DNA of 64,000 nt, taken from contig CALJOM010000011.1 of the NCBI GenBank assembly GCA_937981765.1, positions 90,804-154,803 of the forward strand, in the 5' to 3' direction. The stretch comes from an uncultured Bacteroidales bacterium. Lineage in GTDB: Bacteria > Bacteroidota > Bacteroidia > Bacteroidales > Salinivirgaceae. Made by a program: the position numbers and the translations under genes. This document shows, piece after piece, positions 27,373 through 36,504 of this stretch. Within the stretch, counting starts at the first letter, position 1. Each line of letters opens with the position of its first letter. The notes under the pieces were generated by a model that was given only the letters and a program-made list of their open reading frames with translations, had not been told where the DNA came from and did not search any database.

Positions 27373-28483
27373 ATGTTTTCACCCGATAACTACAAAGAGC
27401 TTGTTAAGCGCTGCGAGGCGCTGAGGAGGCATCTTTGACATCGACAACAGAATTATTCGACTGGAAGAAGAAGAACTTAAAACTCAGGTTGCCGGATTCT
27501 GGAACCAGAAAGAAGAAGCCGAAAAGCAACTAAAAAAAATTAATGAAATTAAAAAGTGGATTGTAATGTACCAGCAGGTTGAGAAAATGCTCGACGATCT
27601 GGCTGTTTTATACGAGTTTTATAAAGAAGGACAGGCTTCTCAGGAGGAGATCGATGAACAGTATCGTAAAACACTTGAGAAGGTTGAGGATGTGGAATTT
27701 AAAAATATGTTGCGTAATGAGGAGGATAGGTTAGGAGCCATATTGAAAATCAATGCTGGAGCTGGAGGAACCGAAAGCAACGACTGGGCTGAAATGCTTA
27801 TGCGAATGTATGTTCGATATGCCGAGAGGCACAAATACAAAATATCTGAAATAAATCGTACTCCGGGCGATGAAGCCGGTATTAAGTCTGTAACATTACA
27901 AATTGAGGGGGAATATGCCTTTGGTTATCTGAAAGCGGAGATCGGGGTGCACAGGTTAGTACGATTATCCCCCTTTAATGCACAAAACAAGCGGCAAACA
28001 TCCTTTGCTTCAGTATTTGTTATTCCTTTGATTGATGAGGATATAGAGATAGTTATAAATCCGGCCGATATTGAGTGGGATACATTTCGTTCGTCGGGAG
28101 CAGGAGGTCAAAATGTAAATAAGGTAGAAACCGGAGTTCGTTTGCGCCATTTACCTACCGGTATTACAATTGAGAACACCGAAACACGTTCACAACTACA
28201 TAATAAGGAAAATGCACTGCGTCTTCTCAAGTCACAGCTTTATGAGCTCGAACTGCAAAAAAAACGCGCAAAACAGGAGGAGATTGAAGCCTCCAAACGC
28301 AATATTGACTTTGGCTCTCAAATCCGAAATTATGTATTACATCCATATAAACTGGTGAAAGATGTGCGTTCAGGATTCGAAACTTCTAATGTGCAGGCAG
28401 TTCTTGATGGGGAAATCGACGATTTTATCAAATCGGTACTCATGTTAAGTGTTAATGAGAGATCGGGAAACCAAGAAGGATAA
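27373..28483 (+). CDS. prfB: Peptide chain release factor 2, with programmed +1 frameshift
   Basis: Translation starts at ATG 27373 ([14 protein letters not shown]...). After 21 codons it meets an in-frame TGA at 27436-27438. A +1 shift at CTT-T (skipping T27436) joins the frame that continues from GAC 27437 to 28483, giving a normal-length RF2 of about 369 residues. The long frame carries the RF2 stop-recognition SPF ([14 protein letters not shown]) and the peptidyl-tRNA hydrolysis loop [16 protein letters not shown]2 terminates at UGA/UAA. Calling only the open frame from 27566 would drop the N-terminus. Low RF2 should favour frameshifting over termination at UGA (known autoregulation). Confidence 0.96.
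27424..27439 (+). promoter_or_regulatory. RF2 programmed frameshift site
   Basis: The internal Shine-Dalgarno-like AGGAGG (27424-27429) is three bases upstream of CTT TGA C (27433-27439), the same arrangement as in E. coli prfB (AGGGGG-TAT-CTT-TGA-C). The short distance is the one known to favour +1 slippage of the CTT-decoding tRNA. Confidence 0.93.
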
Positions 28484-28597
28484 AAAATGTTCGCAATTTT
28501 TTTATCGCATAAGATTTGTTTTCGAAAAAATTTTGATATTTGAGCAGCGGAAACTGGTGACTAACTAACTGAAAATAATTAGAAAATAGAAACGTCC

Positions 28598-28966
28598 ATG
28601 AACAAAGCTAAACCACGAATTATCAAGGATTACCAGAAGTTAAGCGAGGAGCAGAAAGAACAAATCAAGTTGCTCTATCCCTCAGGTTATGCAGAGCACC
28701 TAATTACCTATACCGACCGTGAAGGTAAATTAATCAGTGCTTTGCCGTTTGAAACAGAAGATTATTACTATTTGATTAAGATGACTAAGTCTGAGGCTCT
28801 TCAGATTGTAGAAGACGATGAGGATTTCGGTTCCGACGGCCTACTAAAGGAGCATGTTAAAGAAGCCTACGAGGAAAAGTATTTTGAGGCTGAGGAAGAA
28901 GAGGATTACGACTACGATAAATATGATGATATTCCCGATGAGTCGGATTCCGAGGAAGATTATTAA
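28598..28966 (+). CDS. Small acidic protein of unknown function
   Basis: I do not recognise a named family. The 122-residue protein has a basic start (MNKAKPRIIKDYQKLSEEQK), a compact predicted alpha/beta part (YPSGYAEHLITYTDREGKLI) and a very acidic tail (residues about 95-122, Glu/Asp/Tyr-rich). No signal peptide or membrane segment is present, so it is cytosolic. Such acidic-tail proteins are widespread single-copy genes in Bacteroidota. It lies 114 bp after prfB and is followed immediately by its own terminator. A near-match promoter GATATTTG at 28535 precedes it by about 55 bp. Confidence 0.75.
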   Translation: MNKAKPRIIKDYQKLSEEQKEQIKLLYPSGYAEHLITYTDREGKLISALPFETEDYYYLIKMTKSEALQIVEDDEDFGSDGLLKEHVKEAYEEKYFEAEEEEDYDYDKYDDIPDESDSEEDY

Positions 28967-28970
28967 CAAA

Positions 28971-29000
28971 AAAGGCTGTAGGATATACAGCCTTTCTTAT
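28971..29000. terminator. Intrinsic terminator, likely bidirectional
   Basis: AAAGGCTGTA (28971-28980) pairs with TACAGCCTTT (28986-28995) over loop GGATA, with T-rich sequence after it on the plus strand and A-rich before it. It lies between the convergent acidic-protein and OmpA-family genes. Confidence 0.85.
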
Positions 29001-29001
29001 T

Positions 29002-30072
29002 TTAGTTAGATTCAAGTAATTTCAATAGTTCATCCAGTTTGGGTGTTAAAATAATTTCCGTTCTTCGATTTTTGGCTCGTGCTTCTGGTGTTTTATATTG
29101 TTCCAGAGGCATAAACTCTCCACGACCTGCAGCGCTAATTCTTTCGGGCGAAACATTTTTATTCTCTAAAAGTACCCGTACTACTGAGGTTGCGCGTTTA
29201 ACACTCAAATCCCAGTTATCTTTTAGCTCTCCATGCCCTTTAAATGGTACATCGTCGGTATGTCCCTCAACCATGATGTTAATGTCACGATTTTCGGCCA
29301 GCACATCGGAAAGCCGTTTCAGGGCATCGCGTCCTCTTGTGTCTACGGTGTAACTTCCCGACTTAAACAGTAGTTTTTCTGCCATACTGACATACACCTT
29401 GCCGTTACGATACTCTACCTGAAGCCCCTCTTTTTCAAACCCAACCAGAGCTCGCGCAACCTTTTCCTTCAAGTCTCTGACTGCACGATCTTTTTGATCT
29501 AATATTGTTTGCATTTCTGCAATTTTCTTACCTTGTTCGGCAAGGTTTTGTTCTTTTACACGAAGCAAAGAATCCAACGCTGCTAAAACCTGGTTTTTAT
29601 CGTCAAGTCGAGATTTCATCATTGTAAGATTTCGGCGCTCAATACTCAGGCTATCCTCCAGTTTGCGCAACTTTTCTTCTCTCGAAATCAGTTCTTCTTT
29701 TAAACGCATAAGGTCGGTAAGCATCTGGCGATTCTCAGATTCTACTCCGCTGGAGATTTCCTCAAGCCTGCGAGAAAGATCGTTGTTGATAGATTTTAGA
29801 ACGTTATACTGGCTTCGGTAAAATCGTATCGAATCAATCTGTTCACTTAGTTTATCTCGCTCTTGCTGAACGATAGAACGCATTAACGACAATTCCGATT
29901 TTAGTTCTGTGTTGGCAACGGTTAATGCTGCGTTCACTGCCTTTAACGAATCACGATCTAGAACAGTTCGTTCGTTTTTCATCTCCAATTCCACAAATTG
30001 CCTCTTAGGAACGCACGAAAATGTTAAAGAGGCCAATAGCAGAACAATAAATCGATATCGGGTTTTTCTCAT
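29002..30072 (-). CDS. OmpA-family peptidoglycan-associated lipoprotein with long coiled coil
   Basis: I prefer the ATG at 30072, giving a compact lipoprotein signal (MRKTRYRFIVLLLASLTFSC, Cys20); another ATG at 30093 is in frame. Residues about 25-215 form a long coiled coil rich in Glu, Lys, Leu and Arg. The C-terminal about 120 residues are an OmpA/MotB-like domain with IMVEGHTDDVPFKG, NWDLSVKRATSVVRVL and NRRTEIILTPK, the peptidoglycan diaminopimelate-binding motif. It probably tethers the outer membrane to the cell wall, the coiled coil spanning the periplasm. Similar proteins in motility or gliding systems exist, but nothing here suggests that role. Confidence 0.87.
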   Translation of the reverse strand: MRKTRYRFIVLLLASLTFSCVPKRQFVELEMKNERTVLDRDSLKAVNAALTVANTELKSELSLMRSIVQQERDKLSEQIDSIRFYRSQYNVLKSINNDLSRRLEEISSGVESENRQMLTDLMRLKEELISREEKLRKLEDSLSIERRNLTMMKSRLDDKNQVLAALDSLLRVKEQNLAEQGKKIAEMQTILDQKDRAVRDLKEKVARALVGFEKEGLQVEYRNGKVYVSMAEKLLFKSGSYTVDTRGRDALKRLSDVLAENRDINIMVEGHTDDVPFKGHGELKDNWDLSVKRATSVVRVLLENKNVSPERISAAGRGEFMPLEQYKTPEARAKNRRTEIILTPKLDELLKLLESN

Positions 30073-30318
30073 GTTTCTTACGATTTTTCGCATTTTTATA
30101 AAATTCTGTACTATCGGGCTAAGAATCTTTTATACCTATTTTGATTTACCATTGGCTCGATACCCTTCGTTGTAAAAAACGTTACGAAGTTACCCAAAAT
30201 GATTGAAAAATAAAATTTTCTCGTTTCATAACGTCGAAAGTTGTTAAATATTGAGTTTTTCAGCCCAGCAAATTAATTTTAGCTTTTACACAGTAAAGTA
30301 GGTTTCGACATAAAATCC

Positions 30319-30326
30319 TAACTTTG
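30319..30326 (+). promoter_or_regulatory. Bacteroidota -7 promoter element upstream of hisS
   Basis: TAACTTTG matches TAnnTTTG and lies 23 bp before the ATG at 30350. It overlaps an in-frame GTG at 30326, which argues against that GTG as the real start. Confidence 0.5.
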
Positions 30327-30349
30327 TGGTCAAAATAAATTTATGTCGA

Positions 30350-31714
30350 ATGTCACAAAAAGTTGGAATACCTAAGGGTACGCGCGATTTTACTCCCGTT
30401 GAGATGGGGCGCAGAAACTATATTTTTAACACCATAAAAGAAGTTTATCGGCTGTATGGATTTGAACCCATTGAAACGCCCGCCATGGAATTGCTCTCCA
30501 CATTGCTTGGAAAATATGGTGAAGAAGGCGATAAATTACTGTTTCGAATATTGAATTCTGGAAATTTCTTGCAGGGTGTCGATTTGGCTAAACTCGATCC
30601 CAATAAATTTCAGGAACTTTCCGGCGTTATTTGCGAAAAAGGGTTGCGCTACGATTTAACAGTGCCATTGGCGCGATTTGTGGTGCAGCATCGAGATGAG
30701 ATTATCTTCCCCTTTCGCCGCTATCAGATACAACCGGTTTGGCGCGCCGACCGCCCTCAAAAAGGGCGTTACCGTGAATTCTACCAATGCGACGCCGATG
30801 TTATTGGTTCCGATTCACTTATCCACGAGGCGGAGATTGTAATGATGATCGATGAGGTCTTTTCGCGTTTCGGAGTTCGTGTGGAAATTAAAATTAACAA
30901 CCGCAAGATTCTGTCTGGCATGGCAAATCGTATAAATCGTCCTGATTTGCTTACCGATATCACTATTGGCATTGATAAGTTGGAAAAAATCGGCATTGAT
31001 AACGTAAAAACAGAGCTGTTAAACAAAGGATTAACCGAACAGGAATTCCAAACCATTAAACCCATAATTCTTCTTCAGGGTTCGAATGAAGAAAAACTTC
31101 GGGCGATGTCGGTAATGTTTGAAGCCGACGCCGAAGGTAAAAAGGGTGTAGAGGAACTCCAACAAGTGTTAGACATTTTGAGAACCTACGAACTTAAAAA
31201 CCAACTCCAGATTGATTTATCATTAGCTCGGGGATTAAACTATTATACGGGCTGTATTTTTGAAGTCAAGGCTCTCGATGTTTCCATTGGCAGCATATGT
31301 GGTGGCGGGCGCTACGATAATCTCACCGGAGTTTTTGGCATGCCGGGTGTTCCCGGTGTAGGAATCAGCTTTGGAGCCGATCGCATCTACGATGTGCTGG
31401 AACAGCTTAACTCCTTCCCTGAATCGGTGTCAAGAAGCGTGCAGGCAATGTTTGTAAATTTTGGAGCCAATGAAGTAATCTTTGCTGTTGAAACGGCCAC
31501 TCGCTTACGTAGAATGGGAGTCGCTGTTGATGTTTATCCCGAAAATGCCAAACTCAAAAAACAACTCAACTACGCCGACGCTAAAAACATTCCGTTTGTG
31601 ATCTTTATTGGAGACCAAGAGCTGAAAACCCGCAGCTATGGCCTTAAAAATATGGTTACCGGAGAGCAGCAAACCGTTAGTTTTGAACAATTGGTAAGCA
31701 AGTTAACTCAATAA
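30350..31714 (+). CDS. hisS: Histidine--tRNA ligase
   Basis: Start is ATG 30350 ([20 protein letters not shown]). The product of about 454 residues has class II aminoacyl-tRNA synthetase motif 2 ([14 protein letters not shown]), the HisRS-specific [15 protein letters not shown], a GGGRYDNL segment and motif 3 ([13 protein letters not shown]), followed by a C-terminal anticodon-binding domain. It charges tRNA-His in the cytosol. It is followed 15 bp later by hutH, so histidine charging and histidine breakdown genes share a probable transcript. Confidence 0.96.
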   Translation: MSQKVGIPKGTRDFTPVEMGRRNYIFNTIKEVYRLYGFEPIETPAMELLSTLLGKYGEEGDKLLFRILNSGNFLQGVDLAKLDPNKFQELSGVICEKGLRYDLTVPLARFVVQHRDEIIFPFRRYQIQPVWRADRPQKGRYREFYQCDADVIGSDSLIHEAEIVMMIDEVFSRFGVRVEIKINNRKILSGMANRINRPDLLTDITIGIDKLEKIGIDNVKTELLNKGLTEQEFQTIKPIILLQGSNEEKLRAMSVMFEADAEGKKGVEELQQVLDILRTYELKNQLQIDLSLARGLNYYTGCIFEVKALDVSIGSICGGGRYDNLTGVFGMPGVPGVGISFGADRIYDVLEQLNSFPESVSRSVQAMFVNFGANEVIFAVETATRLRRMGVAVDVYPENAKLKKQLNYADAKNIPFVIFIGDQELKTRSYGLKNMVTGEQQTVSFEQLVSKLTQ

Positions 31715-31729
31715 ATTTTATACCCGATT

Positions 31730-33232
31730 ATGGAAAATATTCATCAAATATCACCGCAACCACTCACCTTGGAGCGCATTGAAGAGATTCTTGAAAAAGA
31801 GATGAAACTGGAACTTTCTGCAGAATCTGTTCACCGAATTGAGAAATGTAGAACCTATCTTGATAAAAAAATTGAAAACCACGACCAGCCAATTTATGGT
31901 GTAAATACTGGTTTTGGGTCATTGTGCAACATAAGAATTAGCAAATCGGAACTTTCTACGCTTCAACGAAACCTTGTAATGTCGCATGCCTGCGGAACCG
32001 GCGACATGGTTGACCCTAAAATCGTGCAATTAATGATGTTGCTGAAAATTCATGCTTTAGCGCTGGGGAATAGTGGTGTGCAAGTTAAAACGGTTCAACG
32101 GTTGATTGATATGTATAACCGGGAAATCTATCCGGTGGTTTATCAACAAGGTTCGTTGGGCGCTTCCGGCGATTTAGCACCATTAGCTCACATGTCGCTT
32201 CCATTACTTGGCCTTGGAGAAGTAATTTACAACGGTGCCATCTACGATTTCTCTGCTTTGATCCCCGACTTAGGTTGGGAGCCAATTGAACTAACCAGCA
32301 AAGAGGGGTTGGCACTTCTCAACGGCACTCAATTTATGAGTTCACATGCGGTTTGGGCATTGCTCAAAGCTTTTAAACTAAACAAATACGCCGACATTAT
32401 TGGTGCTCTTTCACTGGAGGCTTTTAACGGACAAATTGAGCCGTTTTATGAGCATTTGCAAACAATAAGGCCGCATAAAGGGCAGATTGAAACTGCTCGT
32501 AATTTTAGGGCAATTTTGAATGGGTCTGAAATACTAGCTCAACCCAAGAAAAGTGTGCAAGACCCATATTCTTTCCGCTGTATACCGCAGGTTCACGGTG
32601 CCACAAAAGATACAGTGGAGTATGTTGCCAGCGTAGTGTTGACAGAAATTAATTCCGTTACCGATAATCCGATAGTTTTCCCCGATCAAGACCAAGTGCT
32701 TTCAGGCGGAAATTTCCACGGACAACCCTTAGCCTTGGTTATGGACTTTCTTGCAATTGCCATGGCTGAATTAGCCAATATCAGCGAGCGACGTATTGCT
32801 CAGTTAATATTAGGATTGCGCGATTTACCGGCTTTCTTAGTTATGAATCCCGGCCTCAATTCCGGCTTCATGATTCCGCAATATACGGCAGCTTCAATCG
32901 TTAGTCAGAATAAAGGGTTGTGTATGCCGGCTTCGGTGGATAGTATCGTATCAAGCAACGGACAGGAAGATCATGTAAGCATGGGGGCCAATGCAGCCAC
33001 AAAGCTCGTTAAAGTAATCGATAACGTCGAACGCGTGTTAGCCATTGAGCTTTTTAATGCTTCTCAGGCTATTGAATTCCGTAAACCTTTGAAAACTTCG
33101 CCGTTCCTTCAAGATTTTCTGGCTCAGTATCGATTGTCGGTAGAACCAGTTACCAACGACAAGGTAATGTTTATTGAAATTGAGAAAAGCATTCAATTCC
33201 TCCAAAACGGCCGATTTGGCAATTTTCAATAA
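31730..33232 (+). CDS. hutH: Histidine ammonia-lyase
   Basis: The 500-residue protein has the MIO-forming Ala145-Ser146-Gly147 in GSLGASGDLAPLAHMSLPLL, and the family motifs YGVNTGFGSL near residue 56 and SRALRD-equivalent PLKTSPFLQDFLAQYRL near the end. HutH removes ammonia from histidine to give urocanate, first step of histidine use. Histidase is favoured over tyrosine/phenylalanine lyases because of length and the SNGQEDHVSMG motif. No hutU, hutI or formiminotransferase gene is in the window, so a full pathway must lie elsewhere or be absent. Confidence 0.93.
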   Translation: MENIHQISPQPLTLERIEEILEKEMKLELSAESVHRIEKCRTYLDKKIENHDQPIYGVNTGFGSLCNIRISKSELSTLQRNLVMSHACGTGDMVDPKIVQLMMLLKIHALALGNSGVQVKTVQRLIDMYNREIYPVVYQQGSLGASGDLAPLAHMSLPLLGLGEVIYNGAIYDFSALIPDLGWEPIELTSKEGLALLNGTQFMSSHAVWALLKAFKLNKYADIIGALSLEAFNGQIEPFYEHLQTIRPHKGQIETARNFRAILNGSEILAQPKKSVQDPYSFRCIPQVHGATKDTVEYVASVVLTEINSVTDNPIVFPDQDQVLSGGNFHGQPLALVMDFLAIAMAELANISERRIAQLILGLRDLPAFLVMNPGLNSGFMIPQYTAASIVSQNKGLCMPASVDSIVSSNGQEDHVSMGANAATKLVKVIDNVERVLAIELFNASQAIEFRKPLKTSPFLQDFLAQYRLSVEPVTNDKVMFIEIEKSIQFLQNGRFGNFQ

Positions 33233-33429
33233 TAAATTTTAGCTAAGGCGCTAGCTTTCATAGAAACATCTTTCCATTATTCTTTTTCTGTTAACGCTGT
33301 ATTTATGTTACGGCAGAGTTTTGGATAAAGGGTTGAATTTATCTTTGAAAAGGAAAAGAAATTCTAGTTAAAATAGATTCATTCTAAATAAGCATGACCA
33401 AAATCATATTTCAAAACCCATTTAATTCT

Positions 33430-33437
33430 TATTTTTG
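33430..33437 (+). promoter_or_regulatory. Bacteroidota -7 promoter element upstream of small His-rich protein
   Basis: TATTTTTG fits TAnnTTTG, 39 bp before the ATG at 33477, and probably drives the small protein and the TonB receptor together. Confidence 0.45.
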
Positions 33438-33476
33438 CAATGAAGAAACCCGGAATCAGAAACAAGAGAATTTCTA

Positions 33477-33851
33477 ATGAATTTTACTCGTAAATCGTCA
33501 GGGCTGATTGTAGTTTTACTGGGCTTATTGGTGCTGCTATTAATAACCAATTCAATGGTCAATCGCCACCAACATTTGTGGCGTGGTATGCTTATAGAGC
33601 ACGCACATCCTTTTAAGAATCCTTTTGCCGGAAGTAAGCATAGCCACAGCGACCTGGAGATTTTAGCCCTCGATTTACTTTACACAAATAATATTGAAGA
33701 TATTGTTTCATATCAACCGTTTTTCCTGCTTTTCAGCATAGAAGTAGGTAGACTTTCCGTTCAAGAATTCGACAAGGGATTTGTCAATCCCATGTTTATT
33801 CAAGGCCTTCGTGCTCCTCCTACGTATGAATTAGTCATGCAGGCTATTTAA
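33477..33851 (+). CDS. Small membrane-anchored His-rich protein upstream of a TonB receptor
   Basis: The 124-residue protein has one N-terminal membrane helix (about 9-28) and then HQHLWRGMLIEHAHPFKNP and SKHSHSDLEILALD, a His-rich stretch suited to binding a metal ion, and ends near LRAPPTYELV with a Pro pair. Small exported His- or Cys-rich proteins with a C-terminal Pro pair are repeatedly found just upstream of TonB receptors in Bacteroidota, and it sits 88 bp upstream of one here. It presumably binds or senses a metal in the periplasm. The same arrangement is seen at 6.7-9.9 kb with a Cys-rich member. Family unnamed by me; function inferred. Confidence 0.75.
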   Translation: MNFTRKSSGLIVVLLGLLVLLLITNSMVNRHQHLWRGMLIEHAHPFKNPFAGSKHSHSDLEILALDLLYTNNIEDIVSYQPFFLLFSIEVGRLSVQEFDKGFVNPMFIQGLRAPPTYELVMQAI

Positions 33852-33939
33852 GAAGGCTAATATTCAGTTTATTACATATTTAGAAAAGACTGTCGGATAA
33901 TTTCCGGCAGCCAATTATTATTAATTAACCATTATAACC

Positions 33940-36345
33940 ATGAAAATCATATATTTATCACTATTGTTAATTTTATCTCAAACAATCTACTCACAGGACA
34001 AATTTGAACACGATCCTCGTAAACCCCGAACCGATGCTAATCTAGTGGGACATGTTGTTGATGCTGGTTCAAATGAACATTTACCATTTGTAAACATTGG
34101 CATAAAAGGTAGCACTTTCGGAACATCTACCGATTTATCCGGGCACTATTTTTTGACAAATCTGCCCGAAGGCAACCATATTCTTACGGTTTCGGCAGTA
34201 GGCTATAAAAGAATTGAGAAGGAGGTGTATTTAAAAGGAGGGACTACAATGGAGCTGAATTTTGAACTCGAAGCGGATGCCATCAATCTTGACCAGGTAG
34301 TAATAACAGCCAGTCGCAACGCTGTGGATAGAAAAGAGGCTCCGGTGGTGGTTAATATTCTATCTTCAAAAACATTCCAATTAACTTTTGCTGAGAACCT
34401 ATCGGATGGATTGACATTTGTGCCTGGTGTCAGGGTTGAAAACAATTGTCAAAACTGTGGGTTTAATCAGGTTCGCCTTAATGGACTTGAGGGGATTTAT
34501 TCTCAGATTTTAATCAATAGCCGCCCAGTATTTAGCAGTTTGGCGAGCGTTTATGGTCTGGAACTGCTACCGACAGGGATGATAGACCGGGTTGAGGTTA
34601 TCCGTGGCGGCGGCTCAGCGCTTTATGGTGGAAACGCTATTGCTGGGGTCATCAATATTATTACCCGTGAACCCATTCAAAATACTTTTCAAGTAGGAAT
34701 AAATCAAAAAATTACCGGGGTGGTTAATCAAAATTCAAAACCAGCCCTTGGCCACGAACTATTTTTTAATTCAGGATTCACTAACTTTAATAACAACTCC
34801 GGAATATACATTTTTGGAAACCATCAATCACAAAATCCGTGGGACGCTAACAACGATAATTTCTCGGAGCTAATGCTTAAAAAAGGATATACGGCCGGAT
34901 TTTCTACCTATTATAAACCCACTTTTAAAAGTAAAATAACTCTCGATTATTATCTTTTAAATGAGTTTCGTCGGGGTGGCGACGGTTTTGATCGCCCGTT
35001 TCACGATGCGCGTATTTCAGAATCCGTTAATCACGAAATTAATGGCGGAAGTATCAATTATTTTAGTTACTTGGAAAATCCGAACAATTCGTTGAATGCC
35101 TATGTTGCAATTCAAAATGTTGAAAGGCAGAGCTATTATGGTGCAAATTACGATACGACTGCTTATGGGAATACAAACAGTTTAAGCCTCAATACCGGCA
35201 TGCACCTGACATTGCTTCCCGATAAAATTTTTTTGGCGCCATTTCGGTTTACTAGTGGAGTGGATTTTAACTTCATTCGATTGTTTGACGAAAGGCAAAC
35301 TTCCGAAAACAGTCCAATAGCCCAAAATGCGATTGTTTCCAATCAATTTTCGGCTACCGGAGGTTTTTTCGCCCAAAATGAATGGATGATGTTTGGACGC
35401 ATGCGCCTCCTTTTGGGAGGAAGGCTTGATAATTATGTTGTTAGGGATATAGAACATGGAACCGGAAATTATAACTCATGGGTTTTTGTGCCCCGGATCA
35501 ACGTATTGACCGATATTAACGAAAAAGTTCAAACCCGATTGAGTCTCTCAACGGGTTATCGTGCTCCTCAAATTTTTGATGAAGATTTGCATATTCTTAC
35601 TTCAGGGGCACGAAAGGTCATACATCGTAACGATCCCGATTTAACTACAGAGCGTTCGTATAGCGTCAGCGCTTCGATTGATTACTCAGCCTTGTTGGTC
35701 AATTTCCCGGTTTATTTTCTTGGCGAAACTTTCTTCACTCGCTTACGCAACCCATTTACAACCGAATTAACCCATCCCGATGAAAATGGAGTGGTTACAG
35801 CCTTACGCATAAATGCAGAGGGTGGGGCTTCGGTACAGGGAATCAATTTGGAAGCAAAATTAGCACCCCTAAAAAATATGGAGATTCAAACAGGCTTTAC
35901 TTTCCAGCAAAGTATTTACGATAAAGAACAACAATGGGGTGAGGATACCAACAGCGTATCGAGGCAAATTGTAAGAACTCCCCAACAATATGGTTTTGTT
36001 ACGTTTAACTATCGTTTTACTAACCATCTTACTACAAGTTTAACCGGAATTTATACCGGCCCTATGTATGTGCCGCATTTACCCGGAGGCATTGCTCCTG
36101 ATGGAACACTGATTGAAAACGAACAGCTTGTAAAAACACCCCATTTCTTCGATGTTGGAATTAAATTGGCACATTTGTTTGATATAGGTTCGGATATGCA
36201 TCTGGAACTTTCTTTAGGAGTGAAAAACCTATTTAATAGTTTTCAGAGAGATTTTGATCGCGGAATTAATAGAGATGCTGGCTATATTTACGGTCCCAAA
36301 ATTCCCAGAACAGTATATTTCGGTTTGAAATTAGGGGTGTTTTAA
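33940..36345 (+). CDS. TonB-dependent receptor with carboxypeptidase-like domain
   Basis: The 801-residue receptor has a signal peptide (MKIIYLSLLLILSQTIYS), a CarboxypepD-regulatory-like domain (about 30-115, FGTSTDLSGHYFLTNLPEG), a plug (about 120-245) and an outer-membrane barrel ending RTVYFGLKLGVF. The plug contains NNCQNCGFNQVRLNGLEG, a Cys-x2-Cys-containing signature of a Bacteroidota receptor group, and IRGGGSALYGGNAIAGVINI. It follows a small His-rich anchored protein, so metal or metal-chelate uptake is likely. A terminator hairpin lies directly downstream. Confidence 0.9.
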   Translation: MKIIYLSLLLILSQTIYSQDKFEHDPRKPRTDANLVGHVVDAGSNEHLPFVNIGIKGSTFGTSTDLSGHYFLTNLPEGNHILTVSAVGYKRIEKEVYLKGGTTMELNFELEADAINLDQVVITASRNAVDRKEAPVVVNILSSKTFQLTFAENLSDGLTFVPGVRVENNCQNCGFNQVRLNGLEGIYSQILINSRPVFSSLASVYGLELLPTGMIDRVEVIRGGGSALYGGNAIAGVINIITREPIQNTFQVGINQKITGVVNQNSKPALGHELFFNSGFTNFNNNSGIYIFGNHQSQNPWDANNDNFSELMLKKGYTAGFSTYYKPTFKSKITLDYYLLNEFRRGGDGFDRPFHDARISESVNHEINGGSINYFSYLENPNNSLNAYVAIQNVERQSYYGANYDTTAYGNTNSLSLNTGMHLTLLPDKIFLAPFRFTSGVDFNFIRLFDERQTSENSPIAQNAIVSNQFSATGGFFAQNEWMMFGRMRLLLGGRLDNYVVRDIEHGTGNYNSWVFVPRINVLTDINEKVQTRLSLSTGYRAPQIFDEDLHILTSGARKVIHRNDPDLTTERSYSVSASIDYSALLVNFPVYFLGETFFTRLRNPFTTELTHPDENGVVTALRINAEGGASVQGINLEAKLAPLKNMEIQTGFTFQQSIYDKEQQWGEDTNSVSRQIVRTPQQYGFVTFNYRFTNHLTTSLTGIYTGPMYVPHLPGGIAPDGTLIENEQLVKTPHFFDVGIKLAHLFDIGSDMHLELSLGVKNLFNSFQRDFDRGINRDAGYIYGPKIPRTVYFGLKLGVF

Positions 36346-36351
36346 TATAAG

Positions 36352-36378
36352 GCCGCTCAATTTTAGGCGGCTTTTCGT
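36352..36378 (+). terminator. Weak intrinsic terminator after TonB receptor
   Basis: GCCGC (36352-36356) pairs with GCGGC (36367-36371) over a 10-nt loop and is followed by TTTTCGTTTT. It starts 7 bp after the receptor stop codon. Confidence 0.6.
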
Positions 36379-36469
36379 TTTACTTGAATAAGAGTGCTTT
36401 GTGAATTAACTTAAACGAATTTAACATATGAATAACCTATTGCAGCGCATTAGAAAACGAAAAAAATTA

Positions 36470-36477
36470 TACATTTG
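36470..36477 (+). promoter_or_regulatory. Bacteroidota -7 promoter element upstream of SPFH-GYF gene
   Basis: TACATTTG matches TAnnTTTG 27 bp before the ATG at 36505. The nearest upstream TTG (36440-36442) is 27 bp away, longer than canonical. Confidence 0.45.
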
Positions 36478-36504
36478 AATTCGAACTTTTAATCCGAAAA
36501 AACT

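Noticed and set aside
30326..30349. GTG start extending hisS by 8 codons
   Set aside because: The GTG is part of the TAACTTTG promoter element, and ATG 30350 gives the usual HisRS N-terminus.
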